From: Bacteroidetes bacterium HGW-Bacteroidetes-2
GTDB taxonomy: Bacteria; Bacteroidota; Bacteroidia; Flavobacteriales; Flavobacteriaceae
Direction of reading: 5' to 3'
Assembly (NCBI GenBank): GCA_002842575.1
Contig: PHDJ01000017.1
Location: 1-55,814, forward strand
Length of the DNA: 55,814 bases
Under the pieces are notes generated by a model. That model worked only from the letters and a program-made list of their open reading frames with translations, was not told where the DNA came from and made no database searches. The translations under genes were made by a program, and so were the position numbers. Positions 35,505 through 43,088 of the stretch are shown one piece after another. Each line of letters opens with the position of its first letter. The stretch's first letter is position 1.

Positions 35505-36281
35505 CTATGTAAAAATATCGGTTACAAAAACAGCAATAAAGTCAATGATAAACAAAAGCATAGAGGTGTACACCACCGCAGAATTAGAAGCTTTCCCAAC
35601 ACCAGCCGTTCCTTTTTTACTGGTATATCCTTTAAAACAACCTACAAGACCTATGGCAAACCCAAAAAAGAATGTTTTTATGGTAGCTGGAAATACATCA
35701 CTAAAAGTTAATGCTTGAAAAACTTGGTTAAAGTAAAATACAAAAGAAACACTACCTTTCATGTTTTCTACAATTGCAGATCCAATTAGTGCTATAAAAT
35801 CGCCAAAAATAACCAAAATGGGTAGCATTAATGTTGCTGCTAAAATTCGAGTTACCACTAAATATTTAAAAGGATTAGTGCCAGAAACTTCCATGGCATC
35901 AATTTGCTCTGTTACACGCATGGAACCAATTTCTGCTCCTATACTGGATCCAATTCTACCGGCACATATTAATGCGATAATTACAGGTCCAATTTCTCTT
36001 ACTATAGAAATACTTATCATTGATGGCATCCAGGCAACCGCGCCAAAATTTAATAATGTAGGTCGAGTTTGAAGGGTAAAAACAACCCCTAGTATCAATC
36101 CAGTAACGCCTACTAACAGGAGTGATTTATTTCCCATAGAATAGCACTGGTTGAGCAATTCTTTAAATTCAAAAGGCTTTGTGAAAAGTTCTTTAAAAAA
36201 GCGTAGAGAAAAAAAAGACATTTCTCCAATTTCCATAAAAAAGGAAGCAATGTTTTGTTTTAGTGAAAATAAATCGCCCAT
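35505..36281 (-). CDS. mlaE: MlaE-like lipid transport permease
   Basis: 258 residues with about five membrane helices. GLILGVVFTLQTRPTLLNFGA, REIGPVIIALICAGRIGSSIGAEIGSM and DAMEVSGTNPFKYLVVTRI are the conserved MlaE/YrbE coupling segments. It forms the inner-membrane dimer of the Mla transporter. It is the first gene of the operon, with a good -7 element upstream. Confidence 0.93.
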   Translation of the reverse strand: MGDLFSLKQNIASFFMEIGEMSFFSLRFFKELFTKPFEFKELLNQCYSMGNKSLLLVGVTGLILGVVFTLQTRPTLLNFGAVAWMPSMISISIVREIGPVIIALICAGRIGSSIGAEIGSMRVTEQIDAMEVSGTNPFKYLVVTRILAATLMLPILVIFGDFIALIGSAIVENMKGSVSFVFYFNQVFQALTFSDVFPATIKTFFFGFAIGLVGCFKGYTSKKGTAGVGKASNSAVVYTSMLLFIIDFIAVFVTDIFT

Positions 36282-36304
36282 GTCTTTTTAATTTTTATCC
36301 TAAT

Positions 36305-36312
36305 CAAAGTTA
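36305..36312 (-). promoter_or_regulatory. -7 promoter element of the mla operon
   Basis: Minus strand TAACTTTG matches TAnnTTTG, 23 bp upstream of the mlaE start at 36281. Confidence 0.65.
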
Positions 36313-36390
36313 GCAATTTACAAATGGAATAGAATGATAATAGTCAGCTATTAAATAGGATTATTTACAATAACAAACAGCATCTATTTT

Positions 36391-36398
36391 TACTTTTG
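36391..36398 (+). promoter_or_regulatory. -7 element for the DUF302/rhodanese operon
   Basis: TACTTTTG matches TAnnTTTG, 72 bp upstream of the start at 36471. A second, weaker candidate (GACTTTTG) lies closer, near 36434. Confidence 0.5.
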
Positions 36399-36470
36399 TA
36401 ACTTATGTTGCTGATTTTAGTTGTTTTTAAGCAGACTTTTGTATTTAATTAACAAATAAAAAATAAAACA

Positions 36471-36860
36471 ATGAGCTATTATTTTTCAAAAACAGTAAAC
36501 TATAGTTTTAATCAAGCTATTGAAAAAATTACTGAGGAATTAAAAAAAGAAGGTTTTGGAATACTTACTGAAATAGATGTAAAAGAAACTTTTAAGAAAA
36601 AGTTAGACGTAAACTTTCGAAATTATAAAATTCTTGGTGCTTGCAACCCCCATTTTGCATTTGAAGCTATAGAGTTTGAGCCAAACATTGGTGCCATGCT
36701 TCCTTGTAATATAATTGTGCAAGAGCATGAAAATGGCAAAGTAGAAGTAACTGCTGTAGATCCAGTTTCTTCTATGATGGCAGTAAAAAACGATTCTTTA
36801 GGTGCAATAGCTAATCAGGTTAGAGAAAAACTGCGTAAAGTGATTGCAAACTTAAACTAG
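36471..36860 (+). CDS. DUF302 protein
   Basis: 129 residues of DUF302 fold: YYFSKTVNYSFNQAIEKITEELKKEGFGILTEIDVKETF opens the domain, and ILGACNPHFAFEAIEFEPNIGAMLPCNIIVQE carries the conserved ACNP and LPCN motifs with one Cys each. No signal peptide is present. The family often occurs beside sulfur- or redox-related genes, and here two rhodaneses follow within 10 bp, so a role in sulfane sulfur or thiol handling is plausible but unproven. Confidence 0.88.
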   Translation: MSYYFSKTVNYSFNQAIEKITEELKKEGFGILTEIDVKETFKKKLDVNFRNYKILGACNPHFAFEAIEFEPNIGAMLPCNIIVQEHENGKVEVTAVDPVSSMMAVKNDSLGAIANQVREKLRKVIANLN

Positions 36861-36869
36861 TAAAAAATA

Positions 36870-37154
36870 ATGAATATTGAAAAATTAATAAAAGAGAAAC
36901 TAGCAGTCCTAGTAGATGTTCGTACTGCAATTGAATTTAGTGGAGGTCATGTGGCAGGGTCTATAAACATTCCGCTTCAAGAAATTACAAAAAGGCTGGA
37001 TGAAATTAAAGAAATAGAAGGACCTTTGGTATTGTGTTGTGCTTCTGGAAACAGAAGTTATATCGCTGCACAATGGCTTTCCGGCCAAAGAGTAATATGT
37101 TTTAATGGCGGCGCATGGCTTGAAGTAAACTTTTATCAATCACAAACAGTTTAG
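36870..37154 (+). CDS. Single-domain rhodanese A
   Basis: 94 residues: DVRTAIEFSGGHVAGSINIPL opens the rhodanese fold and the active loop CCASGNRS puts the catalytic Cys at 57 (C-x4-R-S pattern), with an extra Cys56. There is no signal peptide, so it is cytoplasmic. Rhodaneses carry persulfide sulfur between donors and acceptors. It lies 9 bp after DUF302 and one base before the second rhodanese. Confidence 0.9.
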   Translation: MNIEKLIKEKLAVLVDVRTAIEFSGGHVAGSINIPLQEITKRLDEIKEIEGPLVLCCASGNRSYIAAQWLSGQRVICFNGGAWLEVNFYQSQTV

Positions 37155-37155
37155 T

Positions 37156-37473
37156 ATGATTACAACATTAAAAAAAATATTTGGAATAGAACCCAAAACA
37201 GATTATGCTTTGATGGTAAAACAGGGTGCTGTTATTTTAGATGTTCGCACTAAGGTCGAATTTGCTAATGGACATATAAAAAATGCAATAAACATACCTC
37301 TCTCTGATTTGCAAAATAACCTTCATAAATTGAAAGAAAAAAACAACCCTATTATTGCCTGTTGTGCATCAGGAATGCGAAGCGCTTCAGCAAAAAACAT
37401 ATTGAAATCTAATGGATATCAGCAAGTGTACAATGGTGGTGGTTGGATTAGTTTACAAAACAAAATGGCTTAG
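37156..37473 (+). CDS. Single-domain rhodanese B
   Basis: 105 residues: LDVRTKVEFANGHIKNAINIPL and the active loop CCASGMRS with catalytic Cys70 (preceded by Cys69). It is a paralogue of rhodanese A with the same double-Cys loop but a different N-terminus (MITTLKKIFGIEPKTDY). It converges with the next gene, 9 bp apart. Confidence 0.9.
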   Translation: MITTLKKIFGIEPKTDYALMVKQGAVILDVRTKVEFANGHIKNAINIPLSDLQNNLHKLKEKNNPIIACCASGMRSASAKNILKSNGYQQVYNGGGWISLQNKMA

Positions 37474-37482
37474 TGTTATATT

Positions 37483-37875
37483 TTATTTAGCGATACTCTC
37501 TTTCCAACCTTTATAGGTTTCTACCTCTTTTTTTACCAAATTTAAACAAAGAGTTAATATAGCTGCATCGTCAACATAACCTATAAAAGGGATGAAATCT
37601 GGAATTAAATCCATAGGAGAAAGTATATAAAGTAATGAAGCACCAATCGAGGAAATAATATACCAAGGCACAGTTTTGTATTTTCCTTTAGCATAATCTT
37701 TTACCATAGAAAATAAAATTTTAAAATCTTCCAAATAGTTTTTTAATCTTCCTTGATTAAGAAATTTTGAAATTATCTTTTCCTTGTTTTTTAAAATGGT
37801 TTGGATGTCTTCACTTTTAAAACGCTTTTGCCGTTTATGAAGTTCATTTTTGGTGTTTTCCTCTGAAAGATTCAT
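37483..37875 (-). CDS. YkvA family membrane protein (DUF1232)
   Basis: 130 residues. The C-terminal part (about 70-115) is the DUF1232 core: IISSIGASLLYILSPMDLIPDFIPFIGYVDDAAIL, a hydrophobic helical hairpin with the conserved PxDLIPDxIPxxGxxDD motif. The N-terminal half is basic and helical. The function of the family is unknown. Confidence 0.88.
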   Translation of the reverse strand: MNLSEENTKNELHKRQKRFKSEDIQTILKNKEKIISKFLNQGRLKNYLEDFKILFSMVKDYAKGKYKTVPWYIISSIGASLLYILSPMDLIPDFIPFIGYVDDAAILTLCLNLVKKEVETYKGWKESIAK

Positions 37876-38002
37876 ACACTATTTACTAATAGTTTAGAAT
37901 ATAAAACTACATAAAATAACTGTATAGCTATTCATAAATGAATATTTTTTTGCTAATTAATTACCTTAAAAAAATGAATCAGATATTTTTTTTAAATAAG
38001 GT

Positions 38003-38488
38003 CTAATCATCATCTGATTTTTTGTTTTGAAGCAAAATATTTGTTGTCTCATTTCGAATTTCAGTATGTCTTATTTCTCCACCACTTGTGCCAACATATT
38101 TTGCTGAAATTATAGAAGTTATTGCCAAAATAGCAACTAAAATATATCCGTATTTTGCAATGCTCCATTTTTTAATACTTAAAAAGAAGGTAATTAAGGA
38201 AGCGCCTCCTAATATTAAAATAAGGGTTAAAAATTGCTCTGCATATTCTTCGTGAGTTTCAATAAAAGTTTCACTAATGCCGGGTATATTTTCTATAATA
38301 TCTTCAGCACCATCCCCCGTATAATTTGCGGCAATAGCTGCTAAAGCACTAAAAATAAAAATGCCAAGTGCCGTGGCTTTTACTTGAGGTGCTTTAAGGA
38401 AAGCTCCCACTATTAAAACTAAAATTCCAATCATTAGCCCAACTATGGGAAGATGATTAATGGCTAAATGTAAATGTGCATCGTTCAT
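38003..38488 (-). CDS. DUF2231-like membrane protein A
   Basis: 161 residues with four hydrophobic helices. The first helix carries two His pairs (HLHLAINHLPI), and a third His lies in ETHEEYAE before helix 3, a pattern suited to heme or metal binding in the membrane. It resembles the protein at 48440 (HLHAMLIHFPI, LHEEAAL). It lies 56 bp downstream of the DUF3570 gene and may be the last gene of the ApbE cluster. Function unknown; a membrane redox role is inference. Confidence 0.75.
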   Translation of the reverse strand: MNDAHLHLAINHLPIVGLMIGILVLIVGAFLKAPQVKATALGIFIFSALAAIAANYTGDGAEDIIENIPGISETFIETHEEYAEQFLTLILILGGASLITFFLSIKKWSIAKYGYILVAILAITSIISAKYVGTSGGEIRHTEIRNETTNILLQNKKSDDD

Positions 38489-38544
38489 TTTTTAAAATTT
38501 TAAAGGTTAGAAAAATTGAAATTTTATATTAAAGAGCTCTAAAT

Positions 38545-39900
38545 TTAATTTTGAATAAATTTAAAACCTGCTGAAACAATATTGGAACTAAAAGAAGTAT
38601 TCCGGTCATATTTATTATACTCAATATCTACGCTTTTCAAACCGAATTTCCAAACATGAAATTTTGTAAAGATGTCTGTATAATTTATGCCTATGCCATA
38701 TTGATTTGCATTAAATTTAGATAAATCATAATCGGAGGTGTAATATTTTTCTGTGGATAGATGTTGCTCATAAGGAGCAAAATAATCTGACTGTGTTTGG
38801 GTATAATATCGATAAGAAGGATAAATGGTAAAACCGTGACCTACTTTTACAGGTACTTCAATTTTTGAGGTATGGGAGTCTATTCCCCAATTATCTGTGA
38901 AATATCGATAATACGTTCTAATAGTTATCCTCTCATTTACATAATAATTAAGATTTGCTCCTATAGCAAATTTGTTTCTTGTGTCTGGCAATCGTTCTAC
39001 ATCATCGGCAAGGTGAAAGTTTTCAATAAAAGAGTCTGCTATGTCTCTAAAATAAACACGCTGATATGGTGTAGATAAAAGGCCTTCCTGCCTAACTACA
39101 TCAATAGAGAGTAGTCCTTGTAACTTTTTAGTTAGAATTTGCGAAAAACTTGCACCTACTGAATAAGAATTTCTATTTTTATCTTTAAATCTGGTAAATT
39201 GTGGGTCATAGTTTGGATTTCCGGTGATTGTATAATCATTAATATCAAAAGGAAAAACATCATCATCTTTTGCATTAACAATACCCACATGACGAAGTTC
39301 AACAGGATATATTAATTTCCAAGAATCTAAGTAAACATTTGTGTTTATGGAAATTTCTGTATTTTTTTCATTGAAAAGGCGCGTATAACTTCCGCCAAAG
39401 CCAAAAGAAAAATAATCATATTCATTAGAAACAGATAATTTACCAGTCCAAATTTTATTCCTATCCTCAGAGCTATGAGAAAAAGTTGAGGTTAAGCCAG
39501 CCCATAAATCACTTGAAGAAGCTCCAGAAGATGCTTGAAATGCATTAGCTGGATGATTGCCGTCAAAAGGATTAATATTGCTTGAAGAAGCTGAAGAGTA
39601 AGCAGAAATGCCTGCATCTATAGTTAAAACATCGTCATCGTTTAGTGGGAGTGAAACAATAAATGTGGGTGTAAAGTCAGTTACTTTTTCATCGCCAATG
39701 CCCCCAGAAACAGCTGCATTATTGCCTTTTTGTGTGTAATAACTTGTAAGAAATTCAACTTCGGTTTGTTCTAAAACCTTTTTTTTATAAGATTCTGCTT
39801 TTTCTGATGATTCCTCTTGAGCTTGTCCATTATAGGCAAGGATAAATAAAAGTAAAATCAAAGAAAAACTTTTTCTGAAGGCGGATATGGTATAATTCAT
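38545..39900 (-). CDS. DUF3570 outer-membrane beta-barrel
   Basis: 451 residues with a signal peptide (cleavage near residue 28, GQAQ). The rest is alternating beta strands typical of an outer-membrane barrel, and a family hallmark is the VGHGFTIYPSYRYYTQTQSDYF segment. Two Ser/Ala-rich stretches (SAYSSASSS near 99-107 and ASSGASSS near 123-130) faintly resemble the SGAT motif that ApbE flavinylates. DUF3570 genes commonly travel with DUF4266 and ApbE, as here. It may be the outer-membrane port of a flavin-linked redox system. Confidence 0.87.
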   Translation of the reverse strand: MNYTISAFRKSFSLILLLFILAYNGQAQEESSEKAESYKKKVLEQTEVEFLTSYYTQKGNNAAVSGGIGDEKVTDFTPTFIVSLPLNDDDVLTIDAGISAYSSASSSNINPFDGNHPANAFQASSGASSSDLWAGLTSTFSHSSEDRNKIWTGKLSVSNEYDYFSFGFGGSYTRLFNEKNTEISINTNVYLDSWKLIYPVELRHVGIVNAKDDDVFPFDINDYTITGNPNYDPQFTRFKDKNRNSYSVGASFSQILTKKLQGLLSIDVVRQEGLLSTPYQRVYFRDIADSFIENFHLADDVERLPDTRNKFAIGANLNYYVNERITIRTYYRYFTDNWGIDSHTSKIEVPVKVGHGFTIYPSYRYYTQTQSDYFAPYEQHLSTEKYYTSDYDLSKFNANQYGIGINYTDIFTKFHVWKFGLKSVDIEYNKYDRNTSFSSNIVSAGFKFIQN

Positions 39901-39932
39901 TTTTAGGTATTTATTGTTTGAAAAACTTATAT

Positions 39933-40142
39933 TTAATTACAGCCACAACCGCCGCCTGTTTTTCCTCCATTTGCTCCGGATGCCGCCTCTCTGTAGGCTT
40001 GAAAATTGGTCTTAAAACGCTCTACACTTCTTGTGCTTAAAGCCATATCAGGGTCACTTAATGCTACTTTTTCATACTCTTTTACTACAGTACACGATTG
40101 CATTGCCGTCAGCAAAACTACCAAAAGGGCTATTTTTTTCAT
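39933..40142 (-). CDS. DUF4266 small lipoprotein
   Basis: 69 residues with a lipoprotein signal (MQSC, Cys17). The domain (about 20-50) contains YEKVALSDPDMAL, typical of DUF4266, and the tail is GGKTGGGCGCN with Cys66 and Cys68 at the very end. The CGC end looks suited to metal or thiol chemistry. It lies between ApbE (13 bp) and DUF3570 (32 bp) in the same operon. Confidence 0.88.
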   Translation of the reverse strand: MKKIALLVVLLTAMQSCTVVKEYEKVALSDPDMALSTRSVERFKTNFQAYREAASGANGGKTGGGCGCN

Positions 40143-40154
40143 TTTAAGGGGTTT

Positions 40155-41141
40155 TTATTGTTTTTTTTGGTCTAATTCAATGTGATTTGAGGTGAATATT
40201 TTATTATTTTCATCTACAAGAATACATTCTACACCTTTTAATTGGTTTATAAAATCTAAACCTACTTCAACTCCCATTACAAAAACTCCTGTAGCTAATG
40301 CATCTGCTAATTCGGCAGAAGGACTCAATATGGTAGCGCTAATAATTCCTGTTGTTGGATATCCTGTACGTGGGTCAATAATATGTGAATAGCGCACATT
40401 ATCAAAAAATATAAATTTTTCATAGTTTCCTGAGGTTACTATGGCAGAGTTATCAATTGGGAGCCATGAAAATACCTTTTCTTTGTTTAATGGGTTAGTA
40501 ATGGCAACCATCCAGCTTTTTCCATCGGGTTGTTTTCCCCAAGTATTCATATCGCCAGAAGCGTTTATAATACCTGCTGAAACTCCTTTTTCTATTAAAA
40601 GTGCTTTGGTTTTATCTGCCGCATACCCTTTACCAATACCTCCAAAACCAATTTTCATCCCTTCTTTTTTTAGAAATACAGTGTGTTTTTCTTTATTTAA
40701 GAGAATGTTTTTGTATCCTATTTTTTCTACAGATTTTGCTATAGCTTCATCCGTTGGTTTTTCGGTCATAGAGCCATCAAATTTCCATATTTTGTCCATG
40801 GAGGCAAAACTAATATCAAAAGCTCCGTCGGTTAGTTTAGATATTTTGATGGATCGGTCAATTAAATCAAAGAGTTCTGGGTCAACTTTTACTTCTTGGA
40901 TACCGGCATTTCGGTTTATATCAGAAGTCTGTGAATCTGTATCCCAAGATGAAATAAGTTTTTCAATACGGCTTATTTCATTAATTGCCATTGCTATAAA
41001 TGAATTACCCTCCGCTTCGTTATTTGCTACAACAGTAATGTCAAATCGACTTCCCATTAATTTTGTAGTTTTTTGAAAGGTTTGCTGGGCTTGTAAAACA
41101 CCAACAATAAGCATTGCAATTATTAATAAAAGCGTTTTCAT
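40155..41141 (-). CDS. apbE: FAD:protein FMN transferase ApbE
   Basis: I chose ATG 41141 (328 residues, signal peptide MKTLLLIIAMLIVGVLQAQ) over a start at 41216 that would run into the thioredoxin gene. GGIGKGYAADKTK, INASGDMNTWG, HIIDPRTGYPT and LADALATGVFVMG are the ApbE motifs for FAD, magnesium and catalysis. ApbE attaches FMN to Thr or Ser of secreted proteins. No clear NqrC- or FMN-bind-type target is present in the window, so the substrate must be DUF3570, DUF4266 or something elsewhere. Confidence 0.93.
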   Translation of the reverse strand: MKTLLLIIAMLIVGVLQAQQTFQKTTKLMGSRFDITVVANNEAEGNSFIAMAINEISRIEKLISSWDTDSQTSDINRNAGIQEVKVDPELFDLIDRSIKISKLTDGAFDISFASMDKIWKFDGSMTEKPTDEAIAKSVEKIGYKNILLNKEKHTVFLKKEGMKIGFGGIGKGYAADKTKALLIEKGVSAGIINASGDMNTWGKQPDGKSWMVAITNPLNKEKVFSWLPIDNSAIVTSGNYEKFIFFDNVRYSHIIDPRTGYPTTGIISATILSPSAELADALATGVFVMGVEVGLDFINQLKGVECILVDENNKIFTSNHIELDQKKQ

Positions 41142-41142
41142 T

Positions 41143-41583
41143 TTAATTTTTTTCAAAAGATTGTAATTGGGCAATAAATGCTTCTGGCGAAACTTTTTTG
41201 TATCCAGTTTCTCCAAGAACTTTTCCGTCCTTATTTATCACTACCACAAAAGGGAAATAACCTCCAGGGTTATATTTTTCAGCTAATAAAGCATTTTTTT
41301 TGGTTTGTTCTGGATCTAATCGGTTTACTTTTTTGCGAGGAAAATCAGCTTTGAGCATGATAAAATGTTTTTTTGAAAATTCTTTGAAGGTCTCTGTACT
41401 CCAAATTTCTTTGTCTAATTTTATGCAAGGGGCACACCAATCTGAACCCTGAAAAGCCAAAACAATGTTTTGATTATTTTTAGTAGCTAAAGATTTAGCT
41501 TCTTCAAAATCTGTTTTCCAATCTTGTGCTTGAAGTGAGTTTATACTTACTAATAAAAGCATGAAATAGATTTGTTTTTTCAT
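41143..41583 (-). CDS. Periplasmic thioredoxin-like protein
   Basis: 146 residues with a signal peptide (LQAQ, about 1-20). The redox motif is WCAPC (Cys50, Cys53) in LAFQGSDWCAPCIKLDKEIW, and the cis-Pro segment is PGGYFPFVVVI. It is the first gene of the ApbE/DUF4266/DUF3570 operon, one base before apbE. It could keep the Cys of the DUF4266 tail reduced or deliver electrons to the system; this is inferred from context. Confidence 0.9.
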   Translation of the reverse strand: MKKQIYFMLLLVSINSLQAQDWKTDFEEAKSLATKNNQNIVLAFQGSDWCAPCIKLDKEIWSTETFKEFSKKHFIMLKADFPRKKVNRLDPEQTKKNALLAEKYNPGGYFPFVVVINKDGKVLGETGYKKVSPEAFIAQLQSFEKN

Positions 41584-41905
41584 AATGTGATAGAATAATT
41601 AATTAGTTATAATTTGGGCTTTCTTTAAATCTTGTTTGCCAATTTTACTTGATAAATATTAACGTGTATTGCATTTAAAAAGTATTTAATGCTGAGCTAT
41701 TAGTGTTGAATTTTTCATAAAAATTACAATAAATAATTATATGTTTTTTATTAATAATTATAATTACAAGTGAATCAATCAATTATTTGTATTTTTTGTT
41801 TAAAAAATAAATAATAAATCTGTTGTTTTTATTTCTTTTTTAGGTGCATTTTTTATTTAAAAAAAAACATTAAAAGGGATAAAAAAGAAAGAATAATTCA
41901 ACTAG
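41584..41905. other. AT-rich intergenic region
   Basis: 322 bp between the adaptor gene and the thioredoxin operon. It is very AT-rich with poly-T and poly-A runs. The best minus-strand promoter candidate is TAAAATTG at 41640-41647, a poor match. I find no CTTAAG direct repeat, no hairpin terminator and no small gene. Confidence 0.6.
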
Positions 41906-43078
41906 TTATTCCGAAATTAAATTAAATGCCCCTTTCACTAAAAATGCTGAATTTTCATTAAAATTCAAATAGTTTATTATTTCTGTAAATCCATTTGCTG
42001 TTTTTCCTATTTGAATTTCTTTTCTTTCAAAATACATTCCTTGATCGTCTTCTTTGGTCTTTAAAAGTGTAAAATATTTGTCGTTTATTGCAACTATTGC
42101 TTCATTTGGTAACGCCAGAAGTGAATCTGTTGAAGTATAAATTTCAGCTTCTACATACATCCCAGGGGCAAATAATATTGCATCTGCATCATTGGCTAAA
42201 TGCCCATGTACATTGGCAGTTCTTTTTTTGGCATCGATAGATTTGCTAATTAAATATACTTTTGCCTTGTACCTTAAACTTTTTTCTTTTTGTAATTTAA
42301 ATTCAATTTCCTGACCGATTTGAACTTGTGGAAAATCGGTTTCAAAAATACTTAATTCAATGTGTAGGTGATCTGTACCTGTTATGGTTATTGCAATATC
42401 AGCAGGGTTTAAAAACATTCCTCTTTCTGCATTTACGGTAGTGATGTATCCACTAATAGGAGCGGTAACTGAAATTGTAGATTGAATGGTACTCTCCGTT
42501 ATAGCATTTGGATTGATATTCATTAACCCTAATTTCTTTTTTAAAGATTCATAAATAGCGGAAGTTACACGGTATTCGCTTTCTGCTTTTAAAAAATTTT
42601 TCTGTGAGGTAACATTTTCTTTTGCCAATTCTTTTTGGCGTTCATAGTCGCTTTTTAAATAACCCAATTGGGCTTTTGCAACTAAAAAATTTTCTTGTAT
42701 TTGCACATAATCTGGATTTTCAAGTGTAAATAATACTTGCCCTTTTTTTACTTCTTGACCTGGTAAGAGATTAAGCTCTTTTACATAACCTCCAAAATAA
42801 GCACTAACAGATGCTCTACTTTCTGGTGGAACATCAAACATGCCATTGGTTTTAACGGTATTATGAAACACCTGTTTTGAAAGTGTGCCTAACGCCATAT
42901 TTGAAGTAGAAAATTGTGAGGTTGTAAGAAGTATTACATTAGAATTTTCTTTTTCATCCAATTGTATAGGCTCATTTACTTCATTTTTTGAGTTGCATGA
43001 AACTAGAGTCATCAGGCCAATTGTTATTAATCCTGTTGCCTTTATAAAGTTTCTTTTTTTATTTATTATAGGTTTCAT
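41906..43078 (-). CDS. RND efflux adaptor lipoprotein, CusB-like
   Basis: 390 residues with a lipoprotein signal (TLVSC, Cys28). Order of domains: barrel-sandwich lipoyl half (GYVKELNLLPGQEVKKGQVLFTLENPDYV), alpha-hairpin (about 140-200), second lipoyl half (ISVTAPISGYITTVNAERGMFLNPAD), then beta-barrel and membrane-proximal domains. It is a membrane fusion protein that joins the RND pump just upstream (11 bp) to its outer-membrane part. No Met-rich copper-binding N-terminus is visible, so copper against zinc/cobalt/cadmium is open. Confidence 0.9.
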   Translation of the reverse strand: MKPIINKKRNFIKATGLITIGLMTLVSCNSKNEVNEPIQLDEKENSNVILLTTSQFSTSNMALGTLSKQVFHNTVKTNGMFDVPPESRASVSAYFGGYVKELNLLPGQEVKKGQVLFTLENPDYVQIQENFLVAKAQLGYLKSDYERQKELAKENVTSQKNFLKAESEYRVTSAIYESLKKKLGLMNINPNAITESTIQSTISVTAPISGYITTVNAERGMFLNPADIAITITGTDHLHIELSIFETDFPQVQIGQEIEFKLQKEKSLRYKAKVYLISKSIDAKKRTANVHGHLANDADAILFAPGMYVEAEIYTSTDSLLALPNEAIVAINDKYFTLLKTKEDDQGMYFERKEIQIGKTANGFTEIINYLNFNENSAFLVKGAFNLISE

Positions 43079-43088
43079 ATTTCCCGAT

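Noticed and set aside
40155-41216. NqrC- or RnfG-like flavinylated protein near apbE
   Set aside because: No FMN-bind domain with a full DxxSGAT motif occurs in any frame of the cluster.
41584-41905. A fifth CTTAAG direct repeat in front of the thioredoxin/ApbE operon
   Set aside because: I looked for it; the closest string (TTTCTTTAAATCTTG) lacks the second unit and the 11-bp phasing, so co-regulation with the efflux set is not supported by sequence.
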